Positions 46,753 through 55,848 are shown, counted from the stretch's first letter. The stretch is DNA of 64,000 nt from Paraglaciecola arctica (GCF_018861065.1 NZ_JAHKQO010000037.1:62001-126000); one strand, 5' to 3'. Notes: generated by a model not told the origin, from the sequence alone. A program made the numbers and translations.

Positions 46753-49647
46753 ATGAAAAAACAAATTCTATTCATCGCAAGTATTTCGGCTCTTTTTTGC
46801 CTGTCTGCTTGCGATGTAAAAAATTCTCAGAAAGAAGTGAGTCAACTTGATACTGAGCAACAACAATCCAAGGTGATACCACAGGGCTTTAAAAAAATTA
46901 CCAGTGTTGAGAAAAAAGACGCTGAAATTAGTATCCCGTTTTCAAAATACCAGCTCGACAATGGGCTAACCGTTATTTTACATTCTGATAATTCAGACCC
47001 ACTTGTGCATGTTGATGTGACTTATCATGTCGGCTCTGGGCGTGAGGAACCGGGCAGATCAGGTTTTGCACACTTTTTCGAACACATGATGTTTCAAGGC
47101 TCCGAAAATGTAGCTGATGAACAACATTTTGGACTGATCACAGAATCTGGTGGCACCCTAAACGGTTCTACTAACCAAGATCGCACCAATTATTATGAAA
47201 CCGTTCCTTCTAATCAATTAGAGCGTATGCTGTGGTTAGAAGCAGATCGTATGGGATTTTTTCTTGATGCGGTGACTAAACAAAAATTCGAAAACCAACG
47301 GGAAACAGTTAAAAACGAACGTGGTCAAAATTATGATAACCGTCCCTATGGACTGTTACGAGAAAGAGTCAACGAAGCACTATTCCCTGAAGGGCATCCT
47401 TATTCTTGGTCTACTATCGGTTATATTGAAGACCTAAATCGCGCCAATCTTAATGACTTAAAAAAATTCTTTCTTCGCTGGTATGGTCCTAACAATGCCA
47501 CTTTGACCATAGGCGGTGACTTGGATGAAGCGCAAACTTTAGCTTGGGTCAAAAAGTATTTTGGAGGAATACCCCGCGGCCCTGAAGTGGCTGATCCAAT
47601 ATATCACCCCGTTACTTTGGACAAAGATCGTTATATTTCTATGCAAGACAATGTGTCTTTGCCTTTGATGTATATGTCTTATCCCACAGTTCACCTCAAT
47701 CATCCTGACGAGGCGCCACTTGATGTATTGATGTATATATTAGGAACGGGGAAAACCTCATTGTTGTACAAAAACATGGTTAAGAACGGCAAGGCAGTGC
47801 AAGCTAATGCTAGTCATGGCTGTGCTGAACTCAGTTGCCAATTTAGTATTTTTGCTTTGCCTACACCAGGTACTACTTTAGCGGAACTAGAAACTATTAC
47901 TCGCGCTTCATTGGATGAGTTTGAGAGTCGTGGTGGTGCTAAGTTAGATGATATTCAGCGGGTAAAAGCTGACATCGTATCTGGTCTAATTTATGGTTTA
48001 GAAAGTGTTTCGGGCAAAGTGGCTCAATTGGCAAGCTATCAAACCTTTAGAGACAACCCTGACGCTATTGGTGAAGACGTGGCTCGTTATGAAAACGTCA
48101 GCCAAGATGATGTGATGCGTGTCTATAAAAAATACATTAAGGGTAATCATGGAGTGATCATGAGCATAGTACCCAATGGTCAAGCACAACAAATAATCAA
48201 GCCAGATACATGGCAACGTTATGACAGAAATATCCCCAAAAACATCGAAGATGACTCACTAGTATTGCGTCCTGGTACTTCTGATTTTGACCGTTCGCTG
48301 ATCCCTGCTTCGGGTCAAAACCCAAGTGTCAGTGTGCCGGATATTTACCAGCTAAGCACTCAGACTGGCATCAAAGTCTTAGGCGCAGTAAATGACGAAG
48401 TGCCAACCACCACTATAAGAATTCGGATTCCAGCTGGGCAAACAAGAGAGCCAATAGACAAGCTTGGGCTTGCTTCGCTCACAGCGGCGATGATGGAAGA
48501 AGCAACCAAACAATCCACCGCCGAAGACCTGTCCAACCAATTGCAGAAGTTGGGTTCAACTGTGAACTTTTCAGCCGATAATAAGTTCACAACAGTTAAT
48601 ATACGCACACTCACTAAAAACCTAGAGTCAACACTTGCGGTAGCTATCGAGCAATTAACCCAGCCTAAATTCGACTCTGCTGATTTTTTGCGCCTCCAAA
48701 AACAACAAATTGAAGCTTTGAAGCGAGCTAAAAAGGACGCGTCAACAACAGCAACAGAAGTCTTCAATAAGTTGGTTTTTGGTGCCAACAATAGTTTTGC
48801 CTATGCTAATAACGGCACAATTTCTACTGTCGAAAAATTATCTTTAAAGGACGTAACTGAGTTCTACGAAGCTTATTTCGGCCCTGCGAATGCAGACGTT
48901 ATTGTAGTCAGCAATTTAGGTGAGAAGGACGTCAGTCAGGCACTTAAAACGTTAGATATTTGGCAAGGCAACAGTAGCCCATTACCAGCAATTAAACCTT
49001 TTCCAGAACTGCAAGCTGGTACCCTGTATTTTATAGACAAGCCAGAAGCGGCACAATCAGAAATACGTATAGGCAAACGCGCCCTTAAGTATGACTCGGT
49101 TGGTGAGTATTACCGTGCAGATCTGATGAATTACAACCTAGGTGGTGCGTTTAACAGCAGAATTAACCTCAATCTTAGGGAAGACAAAGGGTATACCTAC
49201 GGTGCCAGATCATTCTTCTACGGAGATGATATTCATGGCTTTTACCGAGCTCAAGCTGGGGTACGTGCCGACACCACTGCTGATTCTATCGTGCAATTTA
49301 GAAACGAAATATCAGCCTTTCACGATCAAGGGCTGACAGTGAAAGAGCTGGAATTTGTAAAAAGTGCTATAGGTCAACGCGATGCCCGTAGCTATGAAAC
49401 CCCACGCCAAAAACTGAATTTTTTATCTGAAATCATCACCTATAATCTGGATAAAGGTTTTGTGGATAAACAGAATAAGATTCTGGCGAATGTAGGTATT
49501 GAAGAGCTCAATGGTTTGGCTAAAAAACATCTTAAACTAGACGAGATGATTACTGTTGTTGTGGGTGACAAAGCTGCCATAATGGAAAGTTTGAAACCTA
49601 TGTTTGAGGAGATTGTTGAAATTGATGAAGAAGGCAAACCCTTATAG
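46753..49647 (+). CDS. M16 family zinc metallopeptidase, lipoprotein
   Basis: A 964-residue pitrilysin-type peptidase built of two M16 repeats. Signal peptide with lipobox LSAC (cysteine 20) anchors it to the envelope. The inverted zinc motif HFFEH lies at 107-111, with the distal glutamate in ETVKNERGQN. The second half lacks HxxEH and is structural (LNLREDKGYTYGARSFF). The start is ATG 46753, not an upstream GTG, because the lipoprotein signal begins there. Such enzymes degrade peptides in the periplasm. Confidence 0.92.
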   Translation: MKKQILFIASISALFCLSACDVKNSQKEVSQLDTEQQQSKVIPQGFKKITSVEKKDAEISIPFSKYQLDNGLTVILHSDNSDPLVHVDVTYHVGSGREEPGRSGFAHFFEHMMFQGSENVADEQHFGLITESGGTLNGSTNQDRTNYYETVPSNQLERMLWLEADRMGFFLDAVTKQKFENQRETVKNERGQNYDNRPYGLLRERVNEALFPEGHPYSWSTIGYIEDLNRANLNDLKKFFLRWYGPNNATLTIGGDLDEAQTLAWVKKYFGGIPRGPEVADPIYHPVTLDKDRYISMQDNVSLPLMYMSYPTVHLNHPDEAPLDVLMYILGTGKTSLLYKNMVKNGKAVQANASHGCAELSCQFSIFALPTPGTTLAELETITRASLDEFESRGGAKLDDIQRVKADIVSGLIYGLESVSGKVAQLASYQTFRDNPDAIGEDVARYENVSQDDVMRVYKKYIKGNHGVIMSIVPNGQAQQIIKPDTWQRYDRNIPKNIEDDSLVLRPGTSDFDRSLIPASGQNPSVSVPDIYQLSTQTGIKVLGAVNDEVPTTTIRIRIPAGQTREPIDKLGLASLTAAMMEEATKQSTAEDLSNQLQKLGSTVNFSADNKFTTVNIRTLTKNLESTLAVAIEQLTQPKFDSADFLRLQKQQIEALKRAKKDASTTATEVFNKLVFGANNSFAYANNGTISTVEKLSLKDVTEFYEAYFGPANADVIVVSNLGEKDVSQALKTLDIWQGNSSPLPAIKPFPELQAGTLYFIDKPEAAQSEIRIGKRALKYDSVGEYYRADLMNYNLGGAFNSRINLNLREDKGYTYGARSFFYGDDIHGFYRAQAGVRADTTADSIVQFRNEISAFHDQGLTVKELEFVKSAIGQRDARSYETPRQKLNFLSEIITYNLDKGFVDKQNKILANVGIEELNGLAKKHLKLDEMITVVVGDKAAIMESLKPMFEEIVEIDEEGKPL

Positions 49648-49684
49648 GAGTCTTCAAAAGCAATCTTTTTGAATAAACTTAAAA

Positions 49685-49708
49685 GCCACTGTTGATATCA
49701 ATAGTGGC
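49685..49708 (+). terminator. Hairpin after the M16 peptidase gene
   Basis: GCCACTGTTGAT and ATCAATAGTGGC pair with one G-T mismatch and no loop apart from the apex; GATTTGGTT follows. A weak terminator between the peptidase and recQ2. Confidence 0.45.
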
Positions 49709-49784
49709 GATTTGGTTGCCAATTCAATCCTTCAAGTAGCCTTAGAAGACCACCGTTCTGAGAGAGCAGCAAGGAAGAGCCCTA

Positions 49785-51968
49785 GTGATTAATCAAGCAA
49801 GCATTATTTTAAAAAACGTTTTTGGATTTGATCAGTTTCGCGAATCCCAAGAAGCAATTATTGATAACGTTTTACACCGACGCAATACGCTGGCAATTAT
49901 GCCAACTGGTGGTGGTAAATCTTTGTGTTATCAGATCCCTGGCAGTGTTTTTGACGGTTTAACTATTGTCATTTCGCCACTTATCTCGCTGATGCAAGAT
50001 CAAGTCAGACAACTCAACGAACTTGCTATTCCAGCTTGCGTACTAAATAGTTCGCTTTCTGATAGTGATTATCAAAACAACCTAGATGCGCTTAAGCAAC
50101 AGCAAATTAAACTGTTGTTTCTGGCACCAGAAACCGCGCTACAAACCAATATCTTAGCACTCCTTACAAATTGTGATGTAGCGTGTATCGCCATAGACGA
50201 GGCCCACTGTATTTCAGAATGGGGTCATGACTTTCGACCCGAGTATCGGCAGCTCAATCGTCTAATTGAATGTTTCCCTAAAGCGGTATGTATCGCTTTA
50301 ACCGCTACTGCTACACCTAGAGTACGGGAAGATATAAAGCAACAGCTCAATATCGCTCAGAGTAGTGAATACATTTCTAGCTTTGATCGCCCTAATTTAT
50401 TTATCAGTGTGCTTCCTAAAGACAATCCCTATCTTCAATGTAAACACTTTGTCGAGCAACACCCTGAGCAATCAGGGATCATCTATTGTCAATCTCGAAA
50501 AGGTGTTGACGAGCTCACAGCTAAACTGCAACAAGACGGATTTTCTGTATTGCCGTATCATGCGGGCCTAAGCAGTATTAAACGCAACGATTACCAGGAG
50601 CGTTTCATTCGAGACGATGTAAATATCATTGTGGCGACTATCGCCTTTGGCATGGGTATCAATAAACCTGACGTGCGTTATGTATTACATTACGATTTAC
50701 CCAAAAATATAGAAGGCTACTATCAACAGATTGGCCGTGCAGGCCGTGACGGTTTAGACGCTGAATGTTTACTTTTATTCGGTTATGGAGACACTGGGAA
50801 AATTCGCTTTTTTATCGACCAGATGAGTAACGAACAAGAAAAACGTTTGGCCAATATGCATCTCAACCAAATGCTAGCATTAGCAGAGGCTGAAGATTGT
50901 AGGCGTACGCCACTGTTAGCGTATTTTGGTGAAAAGTCGGCGAAAGAAAATTGCGCTAATTGTGATAACTGCACTAATCAAGGAAAAGAAAAATCTGATT
51001 TAACTGTTGCAGCACAAAAATTTCTATCCTGCGTGCATCGCACGGGGCAGCGATTTGGTTCAAGCCATATAATAGATGTGTTACGTGGCTCAAGCGCCGA
51101 GAAAGTACTACAAAACCAACACAATTTGTTGTCGACTTACAATATTGGCAATGAGTTTAATAAAAAACAATGGATGGCGTTAGCACGGCAATTGATCCAA
51201 AAAGGCTTTCTCAACCAAGAACCACAATACGGTGGATTAAAACTCACCCAAAAAGCTGGCGAGGTGTTAAAAGGAAAGGTGCCATTTTTCGCCTTGTTGC
51301 AGCAACCAGTAGCGACTACTAGCCATACCTCTAAGTCGTTTGTTAACTCGGGTGATCAGCAACTGGTGGCAATATTAAAAGCGGATCGCAAACGTTTAGC
51401 CGATGCGGCCAATCTGCCACCTTATGCTATTTTTTCTGACCGCACACTTAACGAAATGGCCTATTATTTCCCACACACCCTAGAAAATTTGTTACGTATT
51501 CATGGCGTAGGGCAAGCTAAGTTAGACAAATATGGCGAGCATTTTCTCAAGCTTATTTGTGATTACTGCCTAGAAAACGATATTCAAGAAGTGGCTAACT
51601 CCCAAACCGCTAGTAAAACAACTGCGAGTAAAACTAGCAGCAACGCTAATAGCCGCAGCGTAGAAATAGTCGATGCATATCAAAAAGGGCAATCTATTTC
51701 GTCATTGGCGACACAATTTAAGGTGAAAGACGGCACTATCATCAATCACCTATACCGTTATGTGTTAGACGGACATAAGTTTGCACAAGCCCAGCTACTT
51801 TTGCAGCAAACCGGGTTAAGCCAAAGCAATATTGATTCTGCTTTGGCTGCATTTGCAGAACATTCCCACGAACGTCTTAAGCCGGTTTTCGACAGCCTCA
51901 ACGAAACGGTCAGTTACGATCAGTTGCATTTACTCAGAATTTACTATGTTAGCCAATTGATTAAATAA
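49785..51968 (+). CDS. Second RecQ-family helicase with C-terminal HTH
   Basis: A 727-residue RecQ. Walker A MPTGGGKSLCYQ, IDEAHCISEWGHDFRPEY, IGRAGRDG and a zinc cluster (CRRTPLLAYFGE...CANCDNC) are all intact, then RQC and an HRDC domain (ADRKRLADAANLPPYAIFSD). The last 100 or so residues carry a HTH_40-type helix-turn-helix (EIVDAYQKGQSISSLATQFKV, TIINHLYRYV) not found in the shorter RecQ at 17547. The GTG start has AAGGAAG nine bases upstream. Confidence 0.93.
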   Translation: MINQASIILKNVFGFDQFRESQEAIIDNVLHRRNTLAIMPTGGGKSLCYQIPGSVFDGLTIVISPLISLMQDQVRQLNELAIPACVLNSSLSDSDYQNNLDALKQQQIKLLFLAPETALQTNILALLTNCDVACIAIDEAHCISEWGHDFRPEYRQLNRLIECFPKAVCIALTATATPRVREDIKQQLNIAQSSEYISSFDRPNLFISVLPKDNPYLQCKHFVEQHPEQSGIIYCQSRKGVDELTAKLQQDGFSVLPYHAGLSSIKRNDYQERFIRDDVNIIVATIAFGMGINKPDVRYVLHYDLPKNIEGYYQQIGRAGRDGLDAECLLLFGYGDTGKIRFFIDQMSNEQEKRLANMHLNQMLALAEAEDCRRTPLLAYFGEKSAKENCANCDNCTNQGKEKSDLTVAAQKFLSCVHRTGQRFGSSHIIDVLRGSSAEKVLQNQHNLLSTYNIGNEFNKKQWMALARQLIQKGFLNQEPQYGGLKLTQKAGEVLKGKVPFFALLQQPVATTSHTSKSFVNSGDQQLVAILKADRKRLADAANLPPYAIFSDRTLNEMAYYFPHTLENLLRIHGVGQAKLDKYGEHFLKLICDYCLENDIQEVANSQTASKTTASKTSSNANSRSVEIVDAYQKGQSISSLATQFKVKDGTIINHLYRYVLDGHKFAQAQLLLQQTGLSQSNIDSALAAFAEHSHERLKPVFDSLNETVSYDQLHLLRIYYVSQLIK

Positions 51969-52038
51969 GCTGCACTAGTGCTGAATCGTTAAATCAGCTA
52001 GAATGCGCGCCCCTAAATTCACGTTGGCAAGGCAAATT

Positions 52039-53052
52039 ATGAGTGAACCCATCAATCGCACCATTTCTGTTGCGCCCATGTTGGATTGGACAGACAAACA
52101 TTGTCGTTATTTTTTAAGGCAAATTTCGCAACATGCACTTCTGTATACTGAAATGGTGACTACTGGCGCGATCATTTTTGGTAAAGGTGATTACCTTGCA
52201 TATAACCAAGAAGAACACCCCGTAGCCTTACAGTTAGGTGGTTCAGATCCGACTGATATGACGCGTTGTGCTGCCAAGGCGCAACAATACGGTTACGACG
52301 AGGTTAATATTAATGTCGGTTGCCCTTCTGACCGCGTTCAAAATGGTAGGTTTGGTGCCTGTTTAATGGCCGAGCCAGAGACTGTGGCTGCGTGTGTTAC
52401 GAGTATGCAGGCAGAGGTAGATATTCCAGTAACTGTGAAGTCTCGTATCGGCATTGACGACATGGATGAGTACCATGACTTAACACGCTTCATTGAAGTG
52501 GTGGCTGCATCAGGTTGCGACACTTTTGTGGTGCATGCCCGAAAAGCTTGGTTAAAAGGTTTAAGTCCCAAACAAAATCGGGATGTCCCGCCTTTAATGT
52601 ATGACCGTGTCTATCAGTTAAAACAACAGTTCCCAGATTTACATATCAGTCTAAACGGTGGTGTAAAAACCTTAGATGATGTGGAGCATCACCTGAATCA
52701 CTTAGATGGCGTGATGATAGGCCGAGAAGTTTACAGTAACCCTTATATTTTAGCCGAAGTCGACCAGCGCTTTTATAACGGTCAGGCTAGTTGCAAAACG
52801 CGAGCTGAAGTGGTGATGGCAATGCTGCCATACGTTGAGCAACAAATATCTCAAGGCGCTCGGCCGTGGAGTGTTGCTAGGCATATGTTAGGTCTGTTTC
52901 AAGGACAACCTGGCGGGCGTATCTGGCGCAGATATTTGAGTCAAAATGGCACTAAAGCCAATGCTGGTTTAGAGCTACTCAGTGATGCTTTAGAAGTGCT
53001 ACTAGAGGCACAACATAAAGCGAAACAGTTTCAAAATGAAGTGATTGGCTAA
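52039..53052 (+). CDS. dusA: tRNA-dihydrouridine(20/20a) synthase
   Basis: FMN enzyme that reduces uridine 20/20a in tRNA. APMLDWTDKHCRYFLR at the start and NVGCPSDRVQNGRFGACLM, with the catalytic cysteine in GACLM, identify DusA. I start it at ATG 52039; an ATG at 52003 sits inside TAGAATGCGCGCC, which looks like the -10 and discriminator of its promoter. Integrases often use dusA as a target, but none is present here. Confidence 0.93.
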   Translation: MSEPINRTISVAPMLDWTDKHCRYFLRQISQHALLYTEMVTTGAIIFGKGDYLAYNQEEHPVALQLGGSDPTDMTRCAAKAQQYGYDEVNINVGCPSDRVQNGRFGACLMAEPETVAACVTSMQAEVDIPVTVKSRIGIDDMDEYHDLTRFIEVVAASGCDTFVVHARKAWLKGLSPKQNRDVPPLMYDRVYQLKQQFPDLHISLNGGVKTLDDVEHHLNHLDGVMIGREVYSNPYILAEVDQRFYNGQASCKTRAEVVMAMLPYVEQQISQGARPWSVARHMLGLFQGQPGGRIWRRYLSQNGTKANAGLELLSDALEVLLEAQHKAKQFQNEVIG

Positions 53053-53175
53053 TTTGACCAAAGCAATGGTAAAAAAAACCACATTTTAGTTTTGTAGATT
53101 ATCGCACGCTTGTCAATATCGTAAATACCAAATTAAAAGTCTATATAAATCAACAGCATAAAATTTATTTCAGGA

Positions 53176-53193
53176 TTGGCACAACTATCGCTA
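53176..53193 (+). promoter_or_regulatory. Sigma-54 promoter upstream of the 91-residue protein
   Basis: TTGGCACAACTATCGCTA: GG at 53178-53179 and GC at 53190-53191 with exactly ten bases between, the strict -24/-12 layout. Predicted start near 53202, 61 bases before the ATG. The first ten bases are the same as in the pspA promoter. Confidence 0.75.
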
Positions 53194-53262
53194 AGGATAC
53201 TGCGACTTATACGGTAACTGCATTAAAACAGTTATTAACACATTAAACTAAAAGGATATATC

Positions 53263-53538
53263 ATGTTTACTAAATTAAAAATTGCTGCCATTGCCCTTAC
53301 TTCTTCTTTAGCTTTTGCTTCTACTGCACAGGCTGAAAATGTTTCGCTAGAAAAGTATGTAACCAGTATGGTTAATCAAGCGATGGAAGTTGCACAGCAA
53401 GAAGTTAAAAATAATGTTCGTTCAGCCGTCTTAACAGTAGCCAACAACGTGAGCTTTGATGAGGCAAAAACCTATACCGCTAAAGTGACTATTACAGATC
53501 TCGAAAGTGTTGAGGTAGCTAAAGAACAAACTGAATAA
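53263..53538 (+). CDS. Small periplasmic protein of unknown function
   Basis: A 91-residue protein with a textbook signal peptide (MFTKLKIAAIALTSSLAFASTAQA, cleavage before E25). The mature 67 residues are acidic and helical, then TYTAKVTITDLESVEV suggests a beta hairpin. No family recognised and no cysteine. AAAGGATATATC precedes the ATG. It sits 70 bases after a sigma-54 promoter and is followed 10 bases later by a second small gene, with a terminator after that. Confidence 0.75.
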   Translation: MFTKLKIAAIALTSSLAFASTAQAENVSLEKYVTSMVNQAMEVAQQEVKNNVRSAVLTVANNVSFDEAKTYTAKVTITDLESVEVAKEQTE

Positions 53539-53548
53539 GGAATAGTTT

Positions 53549-53701
53549 ATGTTTAATCAAATATCTTTATTCATCATGTTGTTGACGCCAGTGGTCGCCT
53601 ATGCGGCAGGAGCGATAATCTTTAGTGTTGTTGAATGTTTACGTAAAAATTCAGTATTAGCTAAATGTAATAACATCATCAGTTGTAGAAACGGTCTCTA
53701 A
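53549..53701 (+). CDS. 50-residue membrane peptide
   Basis: A small gene with the ribosome site AAGGAATAGTTT before its ATG. It reads MFNQISLFIMLLTPVVAYAAGAII and continues to a basic, cysteine-containing tail ending SCRNGL. One hydrophobic helix (about 5-27) or a signal peptide cut after AYA. No family recognised. Its stop codon lies in the left arm of a terminator, so it closes a two-gene transcript with the 91-residue protein. Confidence 0.6.
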   Translation: MFNQISLFIMLLTPVVAYAAGAIIFSVVECLRKNSVLAKCNNIISCRNGL

Positions 53702-53722
53702 TAGTTGTATTGACCGTTTTTC
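53690..53722 (+). terminator. Terminator of the small-protein transcript
   Basis: AACGGTC (53690-53696) and GACCGTT (53712-53718) form a stem with a 15-base loop, followed by TTTCT. It ends the transcript from the sigma-54 promoter at about 520 bases. Confidence 0.65.
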
Positions 53723-53890
53723 TCCTCAATATTTACAGTTCGATAACAGTATTAGTTTCCCTACCCCAACAGTAAACAGTCACTCGCTCGCTCTTACGTT
53801 CTTTGTTGCCCTCTTGAGATTCTTTTTAATTAAGTGATTTAATATTTTCGATCAACAAACTGACGAAGTGAATATTAACAACTGACTCTT

Positions 53891-54094
53891 TTAGGCGCTC
53901 GTTAGCAAATCTAGATCTCGACCATTCAAGTACACGCCGAATTCTCTAATTAACATGTTGATGTAGTGACGCGGAACCTTGTCGCAGTATTGAAGTTTTT
54001 TTATGGATGATAAGCGACACCCCAAACGTTGAGCGAAACAACTAGCAGGAATTCCTCTGTGGGCAAGAAAAGTTAAAAAACGTTTACCGGTCAT
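53891..54094 (-). CDS. Small basic protein, possible HTH
   Basis: A 67-residue frame from ATG 54094, preceded by AGAGGTAGTAAT. The sequence FAQRLGCRLSSIKKLQYCDKVPRHY could form a helix-turn-helix, and the protein is basic with three cysteines. I do not recognise a family. It lies between two sigma-54 promoters on the opposite strand, where a regulator might be expected, but it is far too short to be PspF. Confidence 0.45.
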   Translation of the reverse strand: MTGKRFLTFLAHRGIPASCFAQRLGCRLSSIKKLQYCDKVPRHYINMLIREFGVYLNGRDLDLLTSA

Positions 54095-54452
54095 ATTACT
54101 ACCTCTATACCTAACCGCACTGCTCGACCTTATTTGATGGCTTAAACACAAAAAAGTTCCTTCTTTTTGCGTTTTGTTGCTTAGCCAAGCAACTCTAAGA
54201 TTCTTAATTAAAGTTGGGAAATATTTGTCGAAAACCCTATCGATTGTGATTTCACTAATAATTTGGTCTATTTGACCAATTTATTAGAATTGAGTTAGAA
54301 CTACATGCTAGTCAGTTTTCTGGATTACCAAAAAACTATATATAAAACAGTGGTTTAATATTTCAGTTAGATTGGCACAACACTTGTAATAGTGATAGTA
54401 GTGCTGGAATGGCCAGCAGTAATACATTACTAATACTATTGGAGAAATAAAA
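54095..54452. other. Promoter region upstream of pspA
   Basis: 358 bases divergent between the small minus-strand gene and pspA. It contains the sigma-54 promoter at 54372-54388 and, at 54402-54418, a hairpin (TGCTGG...CCAGCA) near the predicted transcript start. Upstream sites for an enhancer-binding protein are expected at 54230-54340 but I cannot define them. Confidence 0.5.
54372..54388 (+). promoter_or_regulatory. Sigma-54 promoter of pspA
   Basis: TTGGCACAACACTTGTA, with GG at 54374-54375, a ten-base spacer and GT in place of the usual GC at 54386-54387. Predicted start near 54399. pspA genes are classically driven by sigma-54 and PspF, which supports the call. Confidence 0.7.
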
Positions 54453-55112
54453 ATGGGTATGTTTACGAGAATGTCAGACATAGTGCAAGCCAATATCAAC
54501 GCCATCTTGGATAAGGCTGAGAATCCGGCCAAAGTAATTAAATTGCTAATCCAAGAAATGGAAGAAACCTTGGTGGAATTGCGCTCAGTTGCGGCCACAA
54601 ATTTAGCCGAGAAAAAACAGCTTCAGCGCCAAGAAGACAAACTGCAGCAACAAATTAATTCATGGCAGGCAAAAGCAACTTTAGCAGTAGAAAAAGATCG
54701 TGAAGATTTGGCTAGAGCAGCGTTAGCTGAAAAACACTTATGCCAGCAAAGCCTAACCGCACTAGTGTCTGAGCAAACTGCTGTGGAAGAGTCGCTGTCT
54801 AAGTTACAAGTGGATATGGGGAAATTGCAAGACAAGATAGTAGAAGCGAGAGCTAAGCAAAAATCTCTAATTGTAAGAGAGCGTTCGGTCGCTGTGCGAA
54901 TGACAGCAAAGAACAAAACCCACTCAGTTAAAATCGATGATGCCATTGTTAGATTTGAGCAATATGAACGACGTATTGATGACTTAGAGTCACAAGTCGA
55001 CGCGTACGATCTCGTAAATGAATCACAAGGCCTAAACGCACAGTTCAATCAACTTGAAGCAGAAAGTCAGATTGAAAAAGAGCTAGAAGCGTTACGTAAA
55101 AAGGTTGCATAG
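54453..55112 (+). CDS. pspA: Phage shock protein A
   Basis: A 219-residue PspA/IM30 (ESCRT-III-related) protein that coats damaged inner membrane and restrains PspF. It begins MGMFTRMSDIVQANINAILDKAENP, the amphipathic helix 1 typical of PspA, and continues as long coiled coils rich in glutamine and glutamate. TTGGAGAAATAAAA precedes the ATG. Followed by a short PspC-domain gene after 92 bases. No pspF or pspB is in the neighbourhood. Confidence 0.95.
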   Translation: MGMFTRMSDIVQANINAILDKAENPAKVIKLLIQEMEETLVELRSVAATNLAEKKQLQRQEDKLQQQINSWQAKATLAVEKDREDLARAALAEKHLCQQSLTALVSEQTAVEESLSKLQVDMGKLQDKIVEARAKQKSLIVRERSVAVRMTAKNKTHSVKIDDAIVRFEQYERRIDDLESQVDAYDLVNESQGLNAQFNQLEAESQIEKELEALRKKVA

Positions 55113-55204
55113 ATTTGATGGCTAGATTGGTCGATGACTCAATTGGCTAGTGGTAGCGAGTTGTTATCACTAGCGGTCTAGATAAGAAAACAAAGGAGAA
55201 TAAT

Positions 55205-55405
55205 ATGAGACGCTATTTTGATGTGAATAGGTTATATAAAGACTTGGCCCATCGTAAAATTTCTGGGGTGTGTGCCGGTTTGGCAAAACATTGGGACGTG
55301 CCTAGATTGGCGATTCGAATAGCTGCAGTTGTGTGTTTAATCACGCTACCTACAGTGACCGCTATTGCTTACATTACAGCAACACTCCTGATTCCAAGTA
55401 GATAA
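55205..55405 (+). CDS. pspC: PspC-domain membrane protein, short
   Basis: A 66-residue protein consisting almost only of the PspC domain: DLAHRKISGVCAGLAKHWDVPRLAIRIAAVV and one further hydrophobic stretch ending LLIPSR. E. coli PspC is about 119 residues and has a periplasmic extension with a leucine zipper; that part is missing. CAAAGGAGAATAAT is a strong ribosome site. Confidence 0.88.
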   Translation: MRRYFDVNRLYKDLAHRKISGVCAGLAKHWDVPRLAIRIAAVVCLITLPTVTAIAYITATLLIPSR

Positions 55406-55415
55406 GGAGAAAATC

Positions 55416-55748
55416 ATGTTCAGAAACATTACTCTGGCTGTATTGATAGCGATAGTATTAACCTATAGCCTAGGGCACTTAGCATCCCAGTGGTTAGATT
55501 TACATTTTACTTTTGCCGAACATGATTTTGAGCCGGTAACTTCAATTCTTACAGTCACTGGCATAGTGGCTATCTTAGTGATAGTAGGCTTTATTATCGC
55601 TTTTAGTATATTTGCCGCGATAGCTTTCGCCATAATAGCTGCAGGCATTGGTTTGTTTGTTGTGGGAGTAAGTGTGTTTTGGCCTGTTATCTTGTTTACC
55701 TTGGTGATTTTTCTATTAGTAAGAGATAAACAATCACCGGCATATTGA
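55416..55748 (+). CDS. Small membrane protein in the psp cluster
   Basis: A 110-residue protein with three or so hydrophobic segments (about 3-18, 45-70, 75-100) and no recognised domain. TAAGGAGAAAATC precedes the ATG, and it starts 10 bases after pspC, so it belongs to the same transcript. It may replace PspB or PspD in position, without sequence similarity that I can see. Confidence 0.7.
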   Translation: MFRNITLAVLIAIVLTYSLGHLASQWLDLHFTFAEHDFEPVTSILTVTGIVAILVIVGFIIAFSIFAAIAFAIIAAGIGLFVVGVSVFWPVILFTLVIFLLVRDKQSPAY

Positions 55749-55848
55749 TTTTTGTTGCTATGGCCAAAGTTTTCAGTTTAATGGTTGGCATGTTAATTCG
55801 AATTGCTGAATAATCGCTGACATATTTTTTGATTGCAGGTGGTTTATA

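Noticed and set aside
52039-53052. dusA as an integration site
   Set aside because: Upstream and downstream genes show no integrase or cargo, and I saw no duplicated dusA end.
54308-54598. 96-codon minus-strand frame over the pspA start
   Set aside because: Antisense to the conserved pspA N terminus and promoter.
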